From NCBI GenBank assembly GCA_016219225.1, contig JACRBX010000039.1, positions 1 through 49,018 of the forward strand: a stretch of 49,018 bases of DNA. The letters are read 5' to 3'. Each line of letters starts with the position of its first letter. The first letter of the stretch is position 1. Made by a program: the position numbers and the translations under genes. Below, in pieces: positions 16,211 through 25,786 of this stretch. Origin of the DNA: Deltaproteobacteria bacterium. GTDB lineage: Bacteria > Desulfobacterota > RBG-13-43-22. The notes beneath the pieces were generated by a model, which was not told where the DNA came from, made no database searches, and worked only from the letters and a program-made list of their open reading frames with translations.

Positions 16211-16712
16211 GGGCTTTTTGGTTCATATCCAGCAACTCTTTCTTAAAATGTCCGGCTAAAGTTTTCGAAAGGGCCTGAAGGGATACTTGTTTTGTGTAGA
16301 CCGCCAAGGCCCCCAAAGCCACCATATTGGCCGGTTGCGGGCTTTGAGTCACATCCAGGGCGATACGGGTCAGAGGCAGGGAGACCAGATGGGTGGTGGG
16401 TAATTCCTTGACCAATCCCGAATCAACGATCAAGATCCCCCCTTTTTTTAAATCCAGGAAATTTAAATCCAGGGCTTTTTGATTCATAGCCAACAAGACG
16501 TCCAGATGGATGGACTTGGGATAATCAATGGCCTCTTCACTGATGATAATATCGGTTTTGCTGGCCGTCCCCCGGGCTTCCGGCCCGTAACTTTGGGATT
16601 GAACCACAAATTTTTTCTCGTAGAGGGCTATGGCTTCGGCCAGGATCATGCCCGCCAGGATCAACCCCTGCCCCCCTGAACCCGAGAGGCGGATTTCATA
16701 TCTGGGAACCAT
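16143..16712 (-). CDS. korC: 2-oxoacid:ferredoxin oxidoreductase, gamma subunit (KorC type)
   Basis: Gamma subunit of a CoA-dependent, ferredoxin-reducing 2-oxoacid oxidoreductase. I place the start at 16712 (MVPRYEIRLSGSGGQGLILAG), preceded by AAGGTG; it overlaps the beta gene by 17 nt, and the longer frame to 16775 has no reason. The family signature GSGGQGLILAGMILAEA and SQSYGPEARGTASKTDIIIS are clear. 189 residues is normal. Last gene of the korDABC operon. Confidence 0.9.
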   Translation of the reverse strand: MVPRYEIRLSGSGGQGLILAGMILAEAIALYEKKFVVQSQSYGPEARGTASKTDIIISEEAIDYPKSIHLDVLLAMNQKALDLNFLDLKKGGILIVDSGLVKELPTTHLVSLPLTRIALDVTQSPQPANMVALGALAVYTKQVSLQALSKTLAGHFKKELLDMNQKALKAGARSAKRGLSENPLGNDAP

Positions 16713-17568
16713 GGTCACCTTTTTCAGTTGCGTTAAGCGAAGCGATCCTTTTTGCCTGGGCCTTGACCTTTTCATATTCTTCTAAAAATCCCGGAGCTTC
16801 TTTGTCCATCAAGACCCCGATGCTGAATTTACCTTCTCTTTCCTCCGGAGAAAGCCCTTCCCATTTTTCAACCGGAACGGCCGAGTCCCGCTGCCATTCC
16901 ATCATTTCGACGGCCGTTCCCATCCTGTTCTTACGGCCGTAAAAAGTCGGACATTGGGTAATAATCTCCAAAAGCGAAAAACCGTTTTTGTGCAAGGCCT
17001 TTTCAATAAGCTTGTGGAGCAGATCGGCGTGATAAGCCGTCCCCCGGGCCACAAATACGGCACCGGCCGTTACGGCCAGTTCGGCGATGTTGAAGGCCGG
17101 TTCGATATTGTATAAAGCGGTCGTTGTGGCCATCTTGCCATAGGGGGTGGCCGGAGAATGCTGCCCGCCGGTCATGCCGAAAATACTGTTATTAATGATC
17201 AGGGCCGTTAAATTGATATTTCTTCGAGCCGCATGAATAAAGTGGTTTCCGCCAATGGCCAGGGCATCCCCGTCGCCCATAATGACAATGACCTTTAAAT
17301 CCGGTTTGGCCATCTTGATCCCGGTGGCAAAGGTCAGTGCCCGGCCATGGGTGGTATGCAGGGTATTGAAATCTACATAAACACTCATGCGACCGGAGCA
17401 GCCGATTCCCGAAACCAGGACGATTTCATCCTTGGAATATTCCAAATGATCGATAGCCCGGATCAAGGCCCCAAGAACGATACCGTTACCGCAGCCCGGG
17501 CACCAGACATGAGGAAACTTTTTGTCATGCCGCAGGTACTGATGGATTAATTTAGTGATGTCTTTCAT
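16696..17568 (-). CDS. korB: 2-oxoacid:ferredoxin oxidoreductase, beta subunit (KorB type)
   Basis: TPP-binding subunit, 290 residues. WCPGCGNGIVLGALIRA, GIGCSGRM and the Mg/TPP motif GDGDALAIGGNH followed by NNSIFGMTGGQ are the beta-subunit signatures. With the alpha subunit it forms the active site that decarboxylates a 2-oxoacid and transfers the acyl group to CoA while reducing ferredoxin. Gap to korA is 4 nt. The substrate cannot be fixed from sequence; 2-oxoglutarate is most usual for this gene order. Confidence 0.92.
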   Translation of the reverse strand: MKDITKLIHQYLRHDKKFPHVWCPGCGNGIVLGALIRAIDHLEYSKDEIVLVSGIGCSGRMSVYVDFNTLHTTHGRALTFATGIKMAKPDLKVIVIMGDGDALAIGGNHFIHAARRNINLTALIINNSIFGMTGGQHSPATPYGKMATTTALYNIEPAFNIAELAVTAGAVFVARGTAYHADLLHKLIEKALHKNGFSLLEIITQCPTFYGRKNRMGTAVEMMEWQRDSAVPVEKWEGLSPEEREGKFSIGVLMDKEAPGFLEEYEKVKAQAKRIASLNATEKGDHGSQI

Positions 17569-17572
17569 AATT

Positions 17573-18718
17573 TTAATTTTGATCTTGCATCATTTTTTTT
17601 AAAATTTCTTTGGGTGTTATCAAAGTCCCATCGAATTTGTTTAAGGTGACGACCCGGCAGCGCCCCCGGTTGACCCTTTTGACCTCCCGGGAAATCTGGC
17701 CCCAGTTCATTTCCGGGACCAATAAGGATTGGCAGGCAATGGCCGCCTTTTCCACGGCCGCCCTGGGAAAAGGGAAAAGGGTCAACAATTTGAGCAGGCC
17801 GGCCTTAAGGCCCATCTCCCTGGCCTGACGGACGGCATGGAGGGCCGAGCGGGCCACCGAGCCATAGGCGATGATGACCTGTTCGGCGTCTTCCAGATAA
17901 AAAGGTTCCACCCATTGGATGTCGGTATAATGTTCGCTTATTTTTTCCTGCAACCGTTTCTGAAAGGCGAAAACTTCGTCGGGACGATTGGTCGGAAATC
18001 CCCGAACGTCGTGGATGAGACCGGTCACATGGTAGCGGTAGCCGTCTCCAAAAGAGCTCATGGCCGGGACCAGGCGACCTTGGGTTTCGAAAGGAACAAA
18101 CCATTCCGGAGGTACGGTAGGCCGGATCCGTTCGATCATCGGAAGCTCATCCCCCCGGGGCAGGGTCAGGACTTCACGGGTATGGGAAACGACTTCATCG
18201 GAGAGGATGATGACCGGCGTTCGGTATTTTTCTGAAAAATTAAAGGCTTGCAATGTTACCAGATAGCAGTCCAGGGTGGTGGAAGGGGCTAAGACGATAA
18301 TCGGATGATCGCCGTGGGTCCCCCAACGGGCCTGCAACACATCCCCCTGGGCCGGACTGGTCGGCAGTCCGGTGCTGGGACCTCCCCGCATGACGTTGAC
18401 CACCACACAGGGGACTTCCGCTACACAGGCAAAGCCGAGGTTTTCCTGCATTAAAGAAAATCCTGGGCCGCTGGTGGCTGTCATGGCCTTGACCCCGGCC
18501 AGAGATGCACCGATAACGGCCCCCAGGCTGGCGATTTCGTCTTCCATCTGGATGAAGGCCCCATCCAGGGCCGGCATCTTCTGAGCCATCATCTCCATAA
18601 TCTCGGTAGCCGGTGTTATGGGGTAACCGGCGTAGAAACGGCAGCCGGCAGCCAGGGCCCCCTCGACAATGGCCTCATTCCCCTGCCAGAAGACCCTCTG
18701 GGGTTTATGACGGTTCAT
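17573..18718 (-). CDS. korA: 2-oxoacid:ferredoxin oxidoreductase, alpha subunit (KorA type)
   Basis: 381 residues. The N-terminal pyrimidine domain reads GNEAIVEGALAAGCRFYAGYPITPATEI, with QMEDEIASLGAVIGASLAG and TATSGPGFSLMQEN, the classic Kor/Vor alpha-subunit motifs. The C-terminal domain (VIIAYGSVARSA, LLKLLTLFPFP) is the CoA-side domain. The start overlaps the ferredoxin gene by 14 nt. Operon order is D-A-B-C on the minus strand. Confidence 0.92.
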   Translation of the reverse strand: MNRHKPQRVFWQGNEAIVEGALAAGCRFYAGYPITPATEIMEMMAQKMPALDGAFIQMEDEIASLGAVIGASLAGVKAMTATSGPGFSLMQENLGFACVAEVPCVVVNVMRGGPSTGLPTSPAQGDVLQARWGTHGDHPIIVLAPSTTLDCYLVTLQAFNFSEKYRTPVIILSDEVVSHTREVLTLPRGDELPMIERIRPTVPPEWFVPFETQGRLVPAMSSFGDGYRYHVTGLIHDVRGFPTNRPDEVFAFQKRLQEKISEHYTDIQWVEPFYLEDAEQVIIAYGSVARSALHAVRQAREMGLKAGLLKLLTLFPFPRAAVEKAAIACQSLLVPEMNWGQISREVKRVNRGRCRVVTLNKFDGTLITPKEILKKMMQDQN

Positions 18719-18929
18719 GGCTATCCTTTTCCTGTTCTTTTACTGAGATTGCAAAATCCGGACAGCGTAGTTCACACAACCGGCAGCCGATACAGGCCTT
18801 CGGATCGGCCAGAAAAGGCATCCCTTCCGCATCTCTTTGCAAGGCCTTTTTAGGGCAGAAGGCCGTACAGAGGCCGCAATTTTTGCACCAGGACTTATAG
18901 ATTTCTATTTTGGGGGCCGTTTTTTTCAT
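18705..18929 (-). CDS. korD: 2x[4Fe-4S] ferredoxin subunit (KorD type)
   Basis: 74 residues with two motifs, CKNCGLCTAFCPKKAL and CIGCRLCELRCPDFAI, both full CxxCxxCxxxCP. It is the first gene of the kor operon and overlaps korA, so it is the delta subunit that passes electrons to external ferredoxin. Confidence 0.92.
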   Translation of the reverse strand: MKKTAPKIEIYKSWCKNCGLCTAFCPKKALQRDAEGMPFLADPKACIGCRLCELRCPDFAISVKEQEKDSHEPS

Positions 18930-18976
18930 AGATTTAGTTTAAAAAGGTTATTGATGGAAGTAAAGGTGTTGGGGTT

Positions 18977-18999
18977 AAAAAGGCGGCACAGACCTTTTT
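18977..18999 (-). terminator. Possible rho-independent terminator of the L,D-transpeptidase gene
   Basis: AAAAAGG and CCTTTTT form a 7-bp stem around a 9-nt loop, with the T side downstream on the minus strand and overlapping the stop codon of the gene. The stem is AT-rich and short, so this is tentative. Confidence 0.35.
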
Positions 19000-19942
19000 A
19001 TTTACGGGTTATCTCATCGGCAATCCCGATTCTATCGTTCAGGACCCGAAAGGCCTTGGACCACTCGATTTGGTCAATCAATCCGTTTTGTTGAGCCAGT
19101 TTCTGGACATGATTCCAATAGGAGAATTGTTTTTGATAGGTATTGGCGTGGGCCTCCAGAAATATCTTCTTGTCCGGGTTGACCGCCACTTTTATTGGTT
19201 CATAGACGATGGTTATGGGGACACCGGATTTAATACGGCCGTATAAGTCTTCGATATCCTTGGTGGTCATTCGAATACAGCCATGCGACGTGGAATGCCC
19301 GATGCTTTCAGGCCAGATAGTGGCATGGATCCCATAGCCCGGAATCGACAGCGGGAGCCAGTATTTCCCCAGAGGGTTGTCCGGGCCGGGTGGGACTTTT
19401 TCCAGGACGAATTTCCCTTCTCTCCTCATTTCCTCCTGGATCGATTTGGGGACCGTCCAGGTGGGATTTTTAAACCGGCCGGTTATGGTAAATGATCCGA
19501 TAGGGGTCGGCCAGTCCTGCCGTCCAAGTCCGACCGGGTATCTTTTGCGCAGCAGGCCATTTTCAAAAAAATAGAGCATGTGACCCGGGATGTTCAACAA
19601 CAGCCCGTCGGTCATTTGGGTCTGGGGAATAATATGCCGGCTGTTGGCCACTAATCGTTGCCCGACGTTTAGCTTAAAAGGGGGGGTGAGCAGGTTTCTC
19701 GAAGCCAGATATTGCCAGATTGACCCGTACCTTCCGGAAATCGAATAGAGAGAATCTTTGCTTTGAACAACGTACCAGTGTTCTCCCCCTTCGACTTCTG
19801 AAAATACCGGCCAGGTGGGTTGATAGGCTGTCCCCAGGGCTGGGGAAAGCAGGATTACCCCATAGATGATCAAAAAGGCCGGAAGCGTGGCCCGGGGCCG
19901 GCCCTTCATCAGGACGTTCCAGGCTGAAAGGAAATTTACCAT
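18998..19942 (-). CDS. L,D-transpeptidase with LysM domain
   Basis: 314 residues. A signal peptide lies at about 15-40 (ATLPAFLIIYGVILLSPALGTAYQ). A LysM-like peptidoglycan-binding segment covers about 55-95 (WYVVQSKDSLYSISGRYGSIWQYL ... PPFKLNVGQRL). The YkuD catalytic domain follows at 110-250: YPVGLGRQDWPTPIGSF, IHATIWPESIGHSTSHGCIRM with catalytic C222. It would make 3-3 crosslinks in peptidoglycan or attach proteins in the periplasm. A later start at residue 12 (19909) is also possible because no strong ribosome site separates them. Single-gene unit, between kor and cysK. Confidence 0.88.
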   Translation of the reverse strand: MVNFLSAWNVLMKGRPRATLPAFLIIYGVILLSPALGTAYQPTWPVFSEVEGGEHWYVVQSKDSLYSISGRYGSIWQYLASRNLLTPPFKLNVGQRLVANSRHIIPQTQMTDGLLLNIPGHMLYFFENGLLRKRYPVGLGRQDWPTPIGSFTITGRFKNPTWTVPKSIQEEMRREGKFVLEKVPPGPDNPLGKYWLPLSIPGYGIHATIWPESIGHSTSHGCIRMTTKDIEDLYGRIKSGVPITIVYEPIKVAVNPDKKIFLEAHANTYQKQFSYWNHVQKLAQQNGLIDQIEWSKAFRVLNDRIGIADEITRK

Positions 19943-20117
19943 GGGAACCCCAAAATTTCGTATTGTTCATTTTAGATAGTTTTCTTTAATCAAGATGTCA
20001 AGAAATAGTTTTTGAAAAAACCAACAGCTTATAAGTGGGGCCGAGAATATTGGATTGACCCTCACCCGGATTTCAATTAAAATAAAAAATAAAAAGGCCT
20101 TAGAAAAGGACAACTCC

Positions 20118-21041
20118 ATGAAAATTTACGACAGCATTACCCAGGTGATAGGAAAAACGCCTTTGATCCGGCTCAGGCGGATTACACAGGATTGCCGGGC
20201 AGAAGTCGTTGGAAAACTGGAATCCTTTAACCCTTTGAGTTCGGTCAAAGACCGGATTGCCTTATCGATGATCGAAACCGCAGAAAAGGAAAACCGTCTC
20301 GGACCGGGCACCCTGATCATTGAACCCACCTCCGGCAATACCGGGATCGGATTGGCCTTCGTCTGTGCGGCCCGGGGTTATCGATTGGTCCTGACCATGC
20401 CTGAAACCATGAGTCTGGAGCGCCGAAAGCTGCTTAAATTATTAGGGGCGGAACTGATCCTGACCCCTGGTGGCGAAGGGATGAAAGGGGCCATTCAAAA
20501 GGCCGAAGAACTGGCTAAAGAACACCCCAATTCTTTTATGCCCCAGCAATTCAAAAACCCCGCCAATCCGGAGGTCCATAGAAAAACCACGGCTGAAGAA
20601 ATTTGGATGGATACCGAAGGCAAGGTGGATATCCTGGTGGCCGGTGTCGGGACCGGGGGGACCCTGACCGGAATTGCAGAGGTAATAAAAATGAGAAAAC
20701 CTGCCTTTCAGGCCATTGCCGTGGAACCCAAAGACTCCCCGGTCTTATCCGGGGGTAAGGCCGGGCCTCATAAGATCCAGGGGATTGGCGCCGGATTTAT
20801 ACCCGACATCTTGAATTTGAACCTGATTGACGAGATCATTCAATGTAATAACGAAGAGGCCTTCGAATCGGCCCGAAGATTGGCCCGGGAAGAAGGGATC
20901 GTCTGCGGCATCTCTTCCGGGGCGGCCCTCTGGGCCGCTCTTGAGGTGGCGAAACGACCGGAGAACACGGGGAAATTATTGGTCGTCATTTTTCCTGATT
21001 CCGGAGAACGGTATTTGAGTACCGCTCTGGCGGAGTTTTGA
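20118..21041 (+). CDS. cysK: Cysteine synthase A (O-acetylserine sulfhydrylase)
   Basis: PLP enzyme that makes cysteine from O-acetylserine and sulfide. Start at 20118 with AAAAGGA seven nt upstream; the longer frame from 20055 is not family sequence. 307 residues. The motifs are [20 protein letters not shown] with the PLP lysine, [11 protein letters not shown], the glycine loop [10 protein letters not shown] and GIGAGFIP, and the C-terminal GISSGAA. Standard length, no fusion. It could supply cysteine for the desulfurase domain encoded at 3753, but nothing ties them beyond the pathway. Confidence 0.94.
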   Translation: MKIYDSITQVIGKTPLIRLRRITQDCRAEVVGKLESFNPLSSVKDRIALSMIETAEKENRLGPGTLIIEPTSGNTGIGLAFVCAARGYRLVLTMPETMSLERRKLLKLLGAELILTPGGEGMKGAIQKAEELAKEHPNSFMPQQFKNPANPEVHRKTTAEEIWMDTEGKVDILVAGVGTGGTLTGIAEVIKMRKPAFQAIAVEPKDSPVLSGGKAGPHKIQGIGAGFIPDILNLNLIDEIIQCNNEEAFESARRLAREEGIVCGISSGAALWAALEVAKRPENTGKLLVVIFPDSGERYLSTALAEF

Positions 21042-21102
21042 TACTGGATGCTGGATGGTGGATACTGACAAGCTCCCTGGGACATGAGGGTTTAACACAA
21101 GA

Positions 21103-21137
21103 ATAGAGTTCGGAGTATAGAGTTCGGAGTTCGGAGT
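21103..21137 (+). repeat. Tandem 14-bp repeat
   Basis: ATAGAGTTCGGAGT occurs twice head to tail (21103-21116, 21117-21130), followed by a half copy TCGGAGT. Intergenic, between cysK and the acyl-CoA synthetase gene. Confidence 0.85.
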
Positions 21138-21246
21138 AAACCATTTTCAGGCTTCGTGGCGCCCCAAGGGGATGGGGGACCGGGATCAGGGGCCGGGGGT
21201 CAGTGAAAGATATTTCCATAATGCCGATCAGGAAGGGAAAAAGGGG

Positions 21247-23340
21247 ATGAAAAACTTTTTTTATCCGAACAGTGTGGCCGTTATCGGGGTATCGAACTCT
21301 CCGGACAATTTAGGAAAGAATATTGTTTCCAATCTGATGGAATTTCAGTTTAACGGGCAGATTTTTTCGGTCGGCCCCAAAGGGGGAGTCCTTTTCGGAC
21401 AGAGGATCTATCCGGAACTCAGGCAAATACCGGATGAAATCGATTTAGCCGTCATTCTGACCCCGGCAGTAACCGTCGCGGACCTTTTAGGCCAATGTGG
21501 CGAAAGAGGGATCAAGAGGGTAGTTATCGAATCCGGAGGGTTTCGGGAGTTTGCCAAAGACCGGGCCCATCTGGAAAAAGAGATGGTGGACGTAGCCGAA
21601 AAATATTCGATTCGTTTTCTCGGACCCAATGGGATCGGCAATATCAATATGGAAAACGGTTTGTGTCTCCCCTTTATGGCCATGCATAAAGATATGCGCC
21701 CTGGTCCAATCTCCATTTTAGCCCAGAGCGGGGGCGTGGGCTTGAGTTATCTCGGATTTCTGGCCAGCGAAAATATCGGGATCAACAAATTTGTCAGCAT
21801 GGGTAATAAATTGAATGTGAACGAGAACGATCTCCTGGAATACTTGATCCAGGACCCGGGAACCGAGGTTATTTGCCTCTACCTGGAAGGCATTTCGGAC
21901 GGAAGGCGATTGCTGGAGATCATCAGCCGTTCCTCAAAACCGATCATTATCCACAAGTCCAATATAGGTCCGGTCAGCGCCCAGATCGCCTTCTCCCACA
22001 CGGCGGCCCTCCTTTCAGACAACAATGTGGTCGAGGCGGGATTAAAACAAGCCGGGGCCATTCGCGTCCAGGATTTCGAGGAGGCCATGAATTATCTTAA
22101 GATCTTAACCCTGCCCCGTCTGAAGGGAAACAGACTGGCCGTGGTTTCCCGCTCCGGCGGTCAGGCGGTAGTGGCGGCCGACTCCTGTTCTAAATATGGA
22201 TTTGATCTTCCGGCCTTTCCGGAAACTTTTTTTGAAGACATCGAAAAACATTTTCGGGCCAATGTGATCAAATTGTCCAATCCTCTCGACCTGGGAGATC
22301 TTTTTGATCTGCCGGTTTATGTCCGGATCGTGGAAGAAACGATTAAACGCGATGATATCGACGGCCTTATCCTGATTCATGTCTACCGGGAAGGAGGGGA
22401 ACAGGAAGGGTCACGCAAAATGATCCAGAAGGCCGAGAAATTGGGCTTGCGTTATCAAAAACCGGTGGCGGTTTGTATTTTTTCCGAAGAATGGGAGATC
22501 GCCTACATTAAAAAGCACTTTACCATGCCCATATTCCTGTCTCCGGAAAAAGCGGCCCAGGCCCTCCACCTCTCTTTGCGGTTCAGCCAACAAAAGGTTC
22601 AGGGATGGAAGGGTGGAGAGATCGGCCCTGAGGTGAACCACCAGGCCGTGGTCGAAATTTTTTCCAAGGCCAAAGCCGAAGGCCGGCCCTTATATCTTTT
22701 TGAGGGATTGGAAATCCTTTCTCATTATCAATTCCCGGTTATCCCCTTTGCCAGGGCCTGGTCCCTGGATGAGACCCTGGAGAAAGGCGAACAACTGGGC
22801 TTTCCCTTATCCCTTAAGCTGGCCATCCCTTATATGGCCCATAAATTTGATGTCGGAGGCGTTATCCTCCATATCAAAGATCCGAAAGACCTCGAATCGG
22901 CTTATTATCAATTAGAAGAGGTGGCCCGGAGAGAACCCGGGGATCTGGAGGATTTTACGGTAGTCCTCCAAAAAATGAGTTCCAGAGGACGGGAGGTCAT
23001 TTTAGGCGGCAAACAGGACCCTTCCTTCGGACCGGTACTACTTTTTGGAATCGGGGGAATTTATGTGGAGGTCATTGGCGATGTGGTTTTGAGAATCGCC
23101 CCTATAAATCGGATCGAAGCTCAGGGCATGATTCATGAAATCAAAGGCATCAAGCTTTTGAAAGGGGTCCGGGGCCAAAAACCCTCCGACGTTGAGGCTG
23201 TGGTTGAAACCATTCTGAAACTTTCCCGGCTGATGGTCGATTTTCCCGAGATCGCCGAGATTGATATCAATCCGGTTATGGTCTGTGAAACCGGCCAGGG
23301 CTGTCAGGTGCTGGATGTCCGGCTGGTGCTGGGGGAATAG
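21247..23340 (+). CDS. Acyl-CoA synthetase (NDP-forming)
   Basis: 697 residues from the ATG at 21247 (AGGAAGG upstream); the 25 codons before it are not family sequence. Domain order: CoA-binding Rossmann domain (NSVAVIGVSNSPDNLGKNIVSNL, 8-130), succinyl-CoA-ligase-like domains (150-450) with the phospho-histidine motif FSHTAALLSDNN (H251), and ATP-grasp domain (about 490-697; LVDFPEIAEIDINPVMV near the end). Single-chain enzymes of this family interconvert acyl-CoA and ADP/ATP with acetate or other acids, giving substrate-level phosphorylation in anaerobes. Substrate not determined. Confidence 0.9.
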   Translation: MKNFFYPNSVAVIGVSNSPDNLGKNIVSNLMEFQFNGQIFSVGPKGGVLFGQRIYPELRQIPDEIDLAVILTPAVTVADLLGQCGERGIKRVVIESGGFREFAKDRAHLEKEMVDVAEKYSIRFLGPNGIGNINMENGLCLPFMAMHKDMRPGPISILAQSGGVGLSYLGFLASENIGINKFVSMGNKLNVNENDLLEYLIQDPGTEVICLYLEGISDGRRLLEIISRSSKPIIIHKSNIGPVSAQIAFSHTAALLSDNNVVEAGLKQAGAIRVQDFEEAMNYLKILTLPRLKGNRLAVVSRSGGQAVVAADSCSKYGFDLPAFPETFFEDIEKHFRANVIKLSNPLDLGDLFDLPVYVRIVEETIKRDDIDGLILIHVYREGGEQEGSRKMIQKAEKLGLRYQKPVAVCIFSEEWEIAYIKKHFTMPIFLSPEKAAQALHLSLRFSQQKVQGWKGGEIGPEVNHQAVVEIFSKAKAEGRPLYLFEGLEILSHYQFPVIPFARAWSLDETLEKGEQLGFPLSLKLAIPYMAHKFDVGGVILHIKDPKDLESAYYQLEEVARREPGDLEDFTVVLQKMSSRGREVILGGKQDPSFGPVLLFGIGGIYVEVIGDVVLRIAPINRIEAQGMIHEIKGIKLLKGVRGQKPSDVEAVVETILKLSRLMVDFPEIAEIDINPVMVCETGQGCQVLDVRLVLGE

Positions 23341-23343
23341 GGT

Positions 23344-23392
23344 TTGACAGGATTGACAGGATTAAAATCCAGATAATCCGGTAAATCCTGTC
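23344..23392 (+). repeat. Tandem/inverted TTGACAGGA repeat
   Basis: TTGACAGGA occurs twice in tandem (23344-23361), and the inverse AATCCTGTC follows at 23384-23392, so the transcript could form a weak hairpin just after the acyl-CoA synthetase stop. A dispersed-repeat type sequence. Confidence 0.6.
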
Positions 23393-23449
23393 TAATAAAG
23401 TTTTTTTATTATACTCTCATGTCCACGGGGCCCGCGAAAAATGAAAATA

Positions 23450-23534
23450 CGAATATCGAATATCGAATATCGAATCATGAATGTCGAAGGAGAGTTTCCA
23501 CTAAATTCCGAAATCCGAAATCCGAAATCCGAAA
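23450..23534 (+). repeat. Two heptamer tandem arrays before recD2
   Basis: First array: about three copies of GAATATC. Second array: four copies of AATCCGA-type heptamers (23506-23534). Both have a 7-bp period and similar sequence, so they may share an origin. They lie inside the open frame upstream of the recD2 ATG, which makes that frame look longer than the gene. Confidence 0.85.
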
Positions 23535-23550
23535 CAGGAATCACTCCCTA

Positions 23551-25725
23551 ATGGAAAGCAAAACCCCGGTAACTCTGGAAGGCCATATCGAGCGCATCAC
23601 CTTTCAGAATCAGGAAAACCATTTTACCATTGCCAAGATGAAAATCAAAGGGCGAAGGGATACGATTACCGTTATCGGCCATTTATTTTCCATTTCTCCC
23701 GGAGAGGTTTTAAAAATCCAGGGGTATTATGAACAGCATGCCAAGTATGGCCTTCAGGTCCGGATCGAAAGCTATGAGTCGTTAATCCCGGCTACGGTGG
23801 TGGGTATAGAAAAATATCTCGGCTCCGGGTTGGTTAAGGGTATCGGGCCGGAAATGGCCAAAAGGATCGTGAAGCGATTCGGATTGACGACTTTGGATAT
23901 TATCGAAAAAGACATCCAAAAACTTTCCCTGGTAGACGGCGTGGGGCCTAAACGGATTGTTCAGATCAAAGAAGCCTGGAAAGAACAAAAAGAAATCCGT
24001 CGCATCATGATTTTCCTGCAAGGCTATGGGGTCAGTACGGGACTTGCCACCAAAATCTTTAAGACCTACGGCCAACAGGCCGTAACCAGGATGCAGGAAA
24101 ACCCTTATACCCTGGCTTCCGATATCTTTGGAGTCGGTTTTCTAACGGCCGATCGCATTGCTCAAAAAATGGGCATAGAAAAAGAGGCCCCTGTCAGACT
24201 TCAGGCCGGCCTGACCTATATTCTTCAGCAGAAGAGCGACGAGGGGCAGGTCTGTCTCCCGAAAGAACTATTGATTCAAACCGCCGAAAAACAATTAGAG
24301 GTGGATTCCAGCCGGCTTGATCAGGCCCTGGAAGCACTCATTCAAAAAAAACACCTCCGGACCCGGCAAAACGATCATGGAGAAATCCTGGTCTTTTTAC
24401 CCTATCTCGATCTCTCCGAGGAAGGTATTACTCAAAGGATTGAGGCCTTGTTAAAAGGAAAACCGAAAAGCGACGGCCGGACCGGGGAGATCATTGCGTA
24501 TGTAGAGAAATCCATGCGCCTGAATTTGTCCGGTCAGCAAAAGGAGGCGGTTCAAAAGGCCCTGACCCAAAAAGTCTTGGTCATTACCGGCGGTCCCGGT
24601 ACCGGGAAAACCACCATTATCCGTTCTATCTTAGAGGTTTTTAAACAATTAGACCGTCGATGCCTCTTAATGGCCCCCACCGGCCGGGCGGCCAAACGGC
24701 TGTCGGAGGTTACCCATTATCCGGCGGCAACCATCCATCGCAGCCTGGGGTACAACCCCAAGATGGGTGGGTTTCAAAAAAATGAGGAACATCCCTTATC
24801 TGCCGATCTGGTGGTCATCGATGAAGCCTCCATGGTCGATACCTATTTGATGTACCATCTCCTGAAAGCCGTTCCGGATCCTGCGATTTTGATTATGGTT
24901 GGTGATATTTTTCAACTGCCGTCGGTGGGTCCGGGAAACTGCCTTTCCGATTTCATCCAATCCCATAGGGTTCCGGTGGTCCATTTGGAACAGATTTTCA
25001 GACAGGGTGAAGGGAGCCTGATCGTCATCAACGCCCATCGGATCCATCAGGGGGATATGCCGATCTTGCCAAAAGAAGAGGGGGGCCGAAACCAGGAGTT
25101 TTATTTTCTGGATCAGGAGGACCCGGAAAAGGCCGCCCGCTGGATACTGGAACTGGTCCAGGAAAAGTTGCCCAAACGCTACGGACTTGACCCCTTTCAG
25201 GACATCCAGGTCCTGACCCCCATGTATAAAGGGGCGGTGGGAGCAGAAAATTTAAACCTCTTTCTGCAGCAACAATTAAATACCGAACAGCGTTGCATCC
25301 AAAGAGGCCCCCGTTCTTACAAGCTTGGGGACAAGGTTATGCAAATCAGGAACAATTACGACAAGGAGATCTTTAACGGCGACATCGGCCGTTTGTCCAA
25401 AATCGATCCGGAGAACCAGGAGGTCTGGGTCAATTTCGACGGCCGGTTTGTGGTTTATGACTTCAGCGAATTGGAAGAGCTGGTATTGGCCTATGCCATC
25501 TCCGTCCATAAATCACAAGGGAATGAATACCCGGCGGTAATCCTCCCGGTCATGATCCAACACTTTATCCTGTTGCAGAGGAACCTGATCTATACGGCCG
25601 TTACCCGGGCTAAAAGAGTGGTCGTTTTAGTGGGAACCAAGAAGGCCCTGGCCATAGGCATCAAAAATAATAAGCCCCAATTGCGGTACAGTTTTTTAAA
25701 GGAAAGGTTAATCCATCTGCCTTGA
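23551..25725 (+). CDS. recD2: RecD2-type ATP-dependent DNA helicase (SF1B)
   Basis: 724 residues from the ATG at 23551 (MESKTPVTLEGHIERITFQ); the upstream extension encodes only heptamer repeats. The N-terminal OB-like domain is followed by helix-hairpin-helix segments (KGIGPEMAKRIVKRFG, LVDGVGPKRIVQI, ASDIFGVGFLTADRIA) typical of RecD2 rather than RecBCD RecD. Helicase motifs: Walker A GGPGTGKTT with K353, VVIDEASMVD, VGDIFQLPSVGPG, and YAISVHKSQGNEYPAVILP, TAVTRAK. It would unwind 5' to 3' in repair. Its last 28 codons are duplicated beyond the MNT-HEPN module (26511-26594). Confidence 0.93.
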   Translation: MESKTPVTLEGHIERITFQNQENHFTIAKMKIKGRRDTITVIGHLFSISPGEVLKIQGYYEQHAKYGLQVRIESYESLIPATVVGIEKYLGSGLVKGIGPEMAKRIVKRFGLTTLDIIEKDIQKLSLVDGVGPKRIVQIKEAWKEQKEIRRIMIFLQGYGVSTGLATKIFKTYGQQAVTRMQENPYTLASDIFGVGFLTADRIAQKMGIEKEAPVRLQAGLTYILQQKSDEGQVCLPKELLIQTAEKQLEVDSSRLDQALEALIQKKHLRTRQNDHGEILVFLPYLDLSEEGITQRIEALLKGKPKSDGRTGEIIAYVEKSMRLNLSGQQKEAVQKALTQKVLVITGGPGTGKTTIIRSILEVFKQLDRRCLLMAPTGRAAKRLSEVTHYPAATIHRSLGYNPKMGGFQKNEEHPLSADLVVIDEASMVDTYLMYHLLKAVPDPAILIMVGDIFQLPSVGPGNCLSDFIQSHRVPVVHLEQIFRQGEGSLIVINAHRIHQGDMPILPKEEGGRNQEFYFLDQEDPEKAARWILELVQEKLPKRYGLDPFQDIQVLTPMYKGAVGAENLNLFLQQQLNTEQRCIQRGPRSYKLGDKVMQIRNNYDKEIFNGDIGRLSKIDPENQEVWVNFDGRFVVYDFSELEELVLAYAISVHKSQGNEYPAVILPVMIQHFILLQRNLIYTAVTRAKRVVVLVGTKKALAIGIKNNKPQLRYSFLKERLIHLP
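25642..25725 (+). repeat. 84-bp direct repeat, copy 1 (3' end of recD2)
   Basis: The final 84 bases of recD2. The first 59 are identical to 26511-26569; the last 25 differ only at synonymous positions. Both copies encode the same ending, KALAIGIKNNKPQLRYSFLK then ERLIHLP and stop. Confidence 0.95.
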
Positions 25726-25786
25726 ATCTTTTTGGCGGATTTAACTTTTGACGAAAAGCGTGATAGAGAGAAAGGACGGTGAGCCT

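Noticed and set aside
21060-21171. Tandem repeats after cysK as a CRISPR array
   Set aside because: Only two and a half copies of a 14-mer without spacers.
23419-23550. Longer N-terminus for RecD2 starting at 23419
   Set aside because: The extra 44 codons are heptamer repeats, not RecD2 sequence; the family starts at the ATG at 23551.
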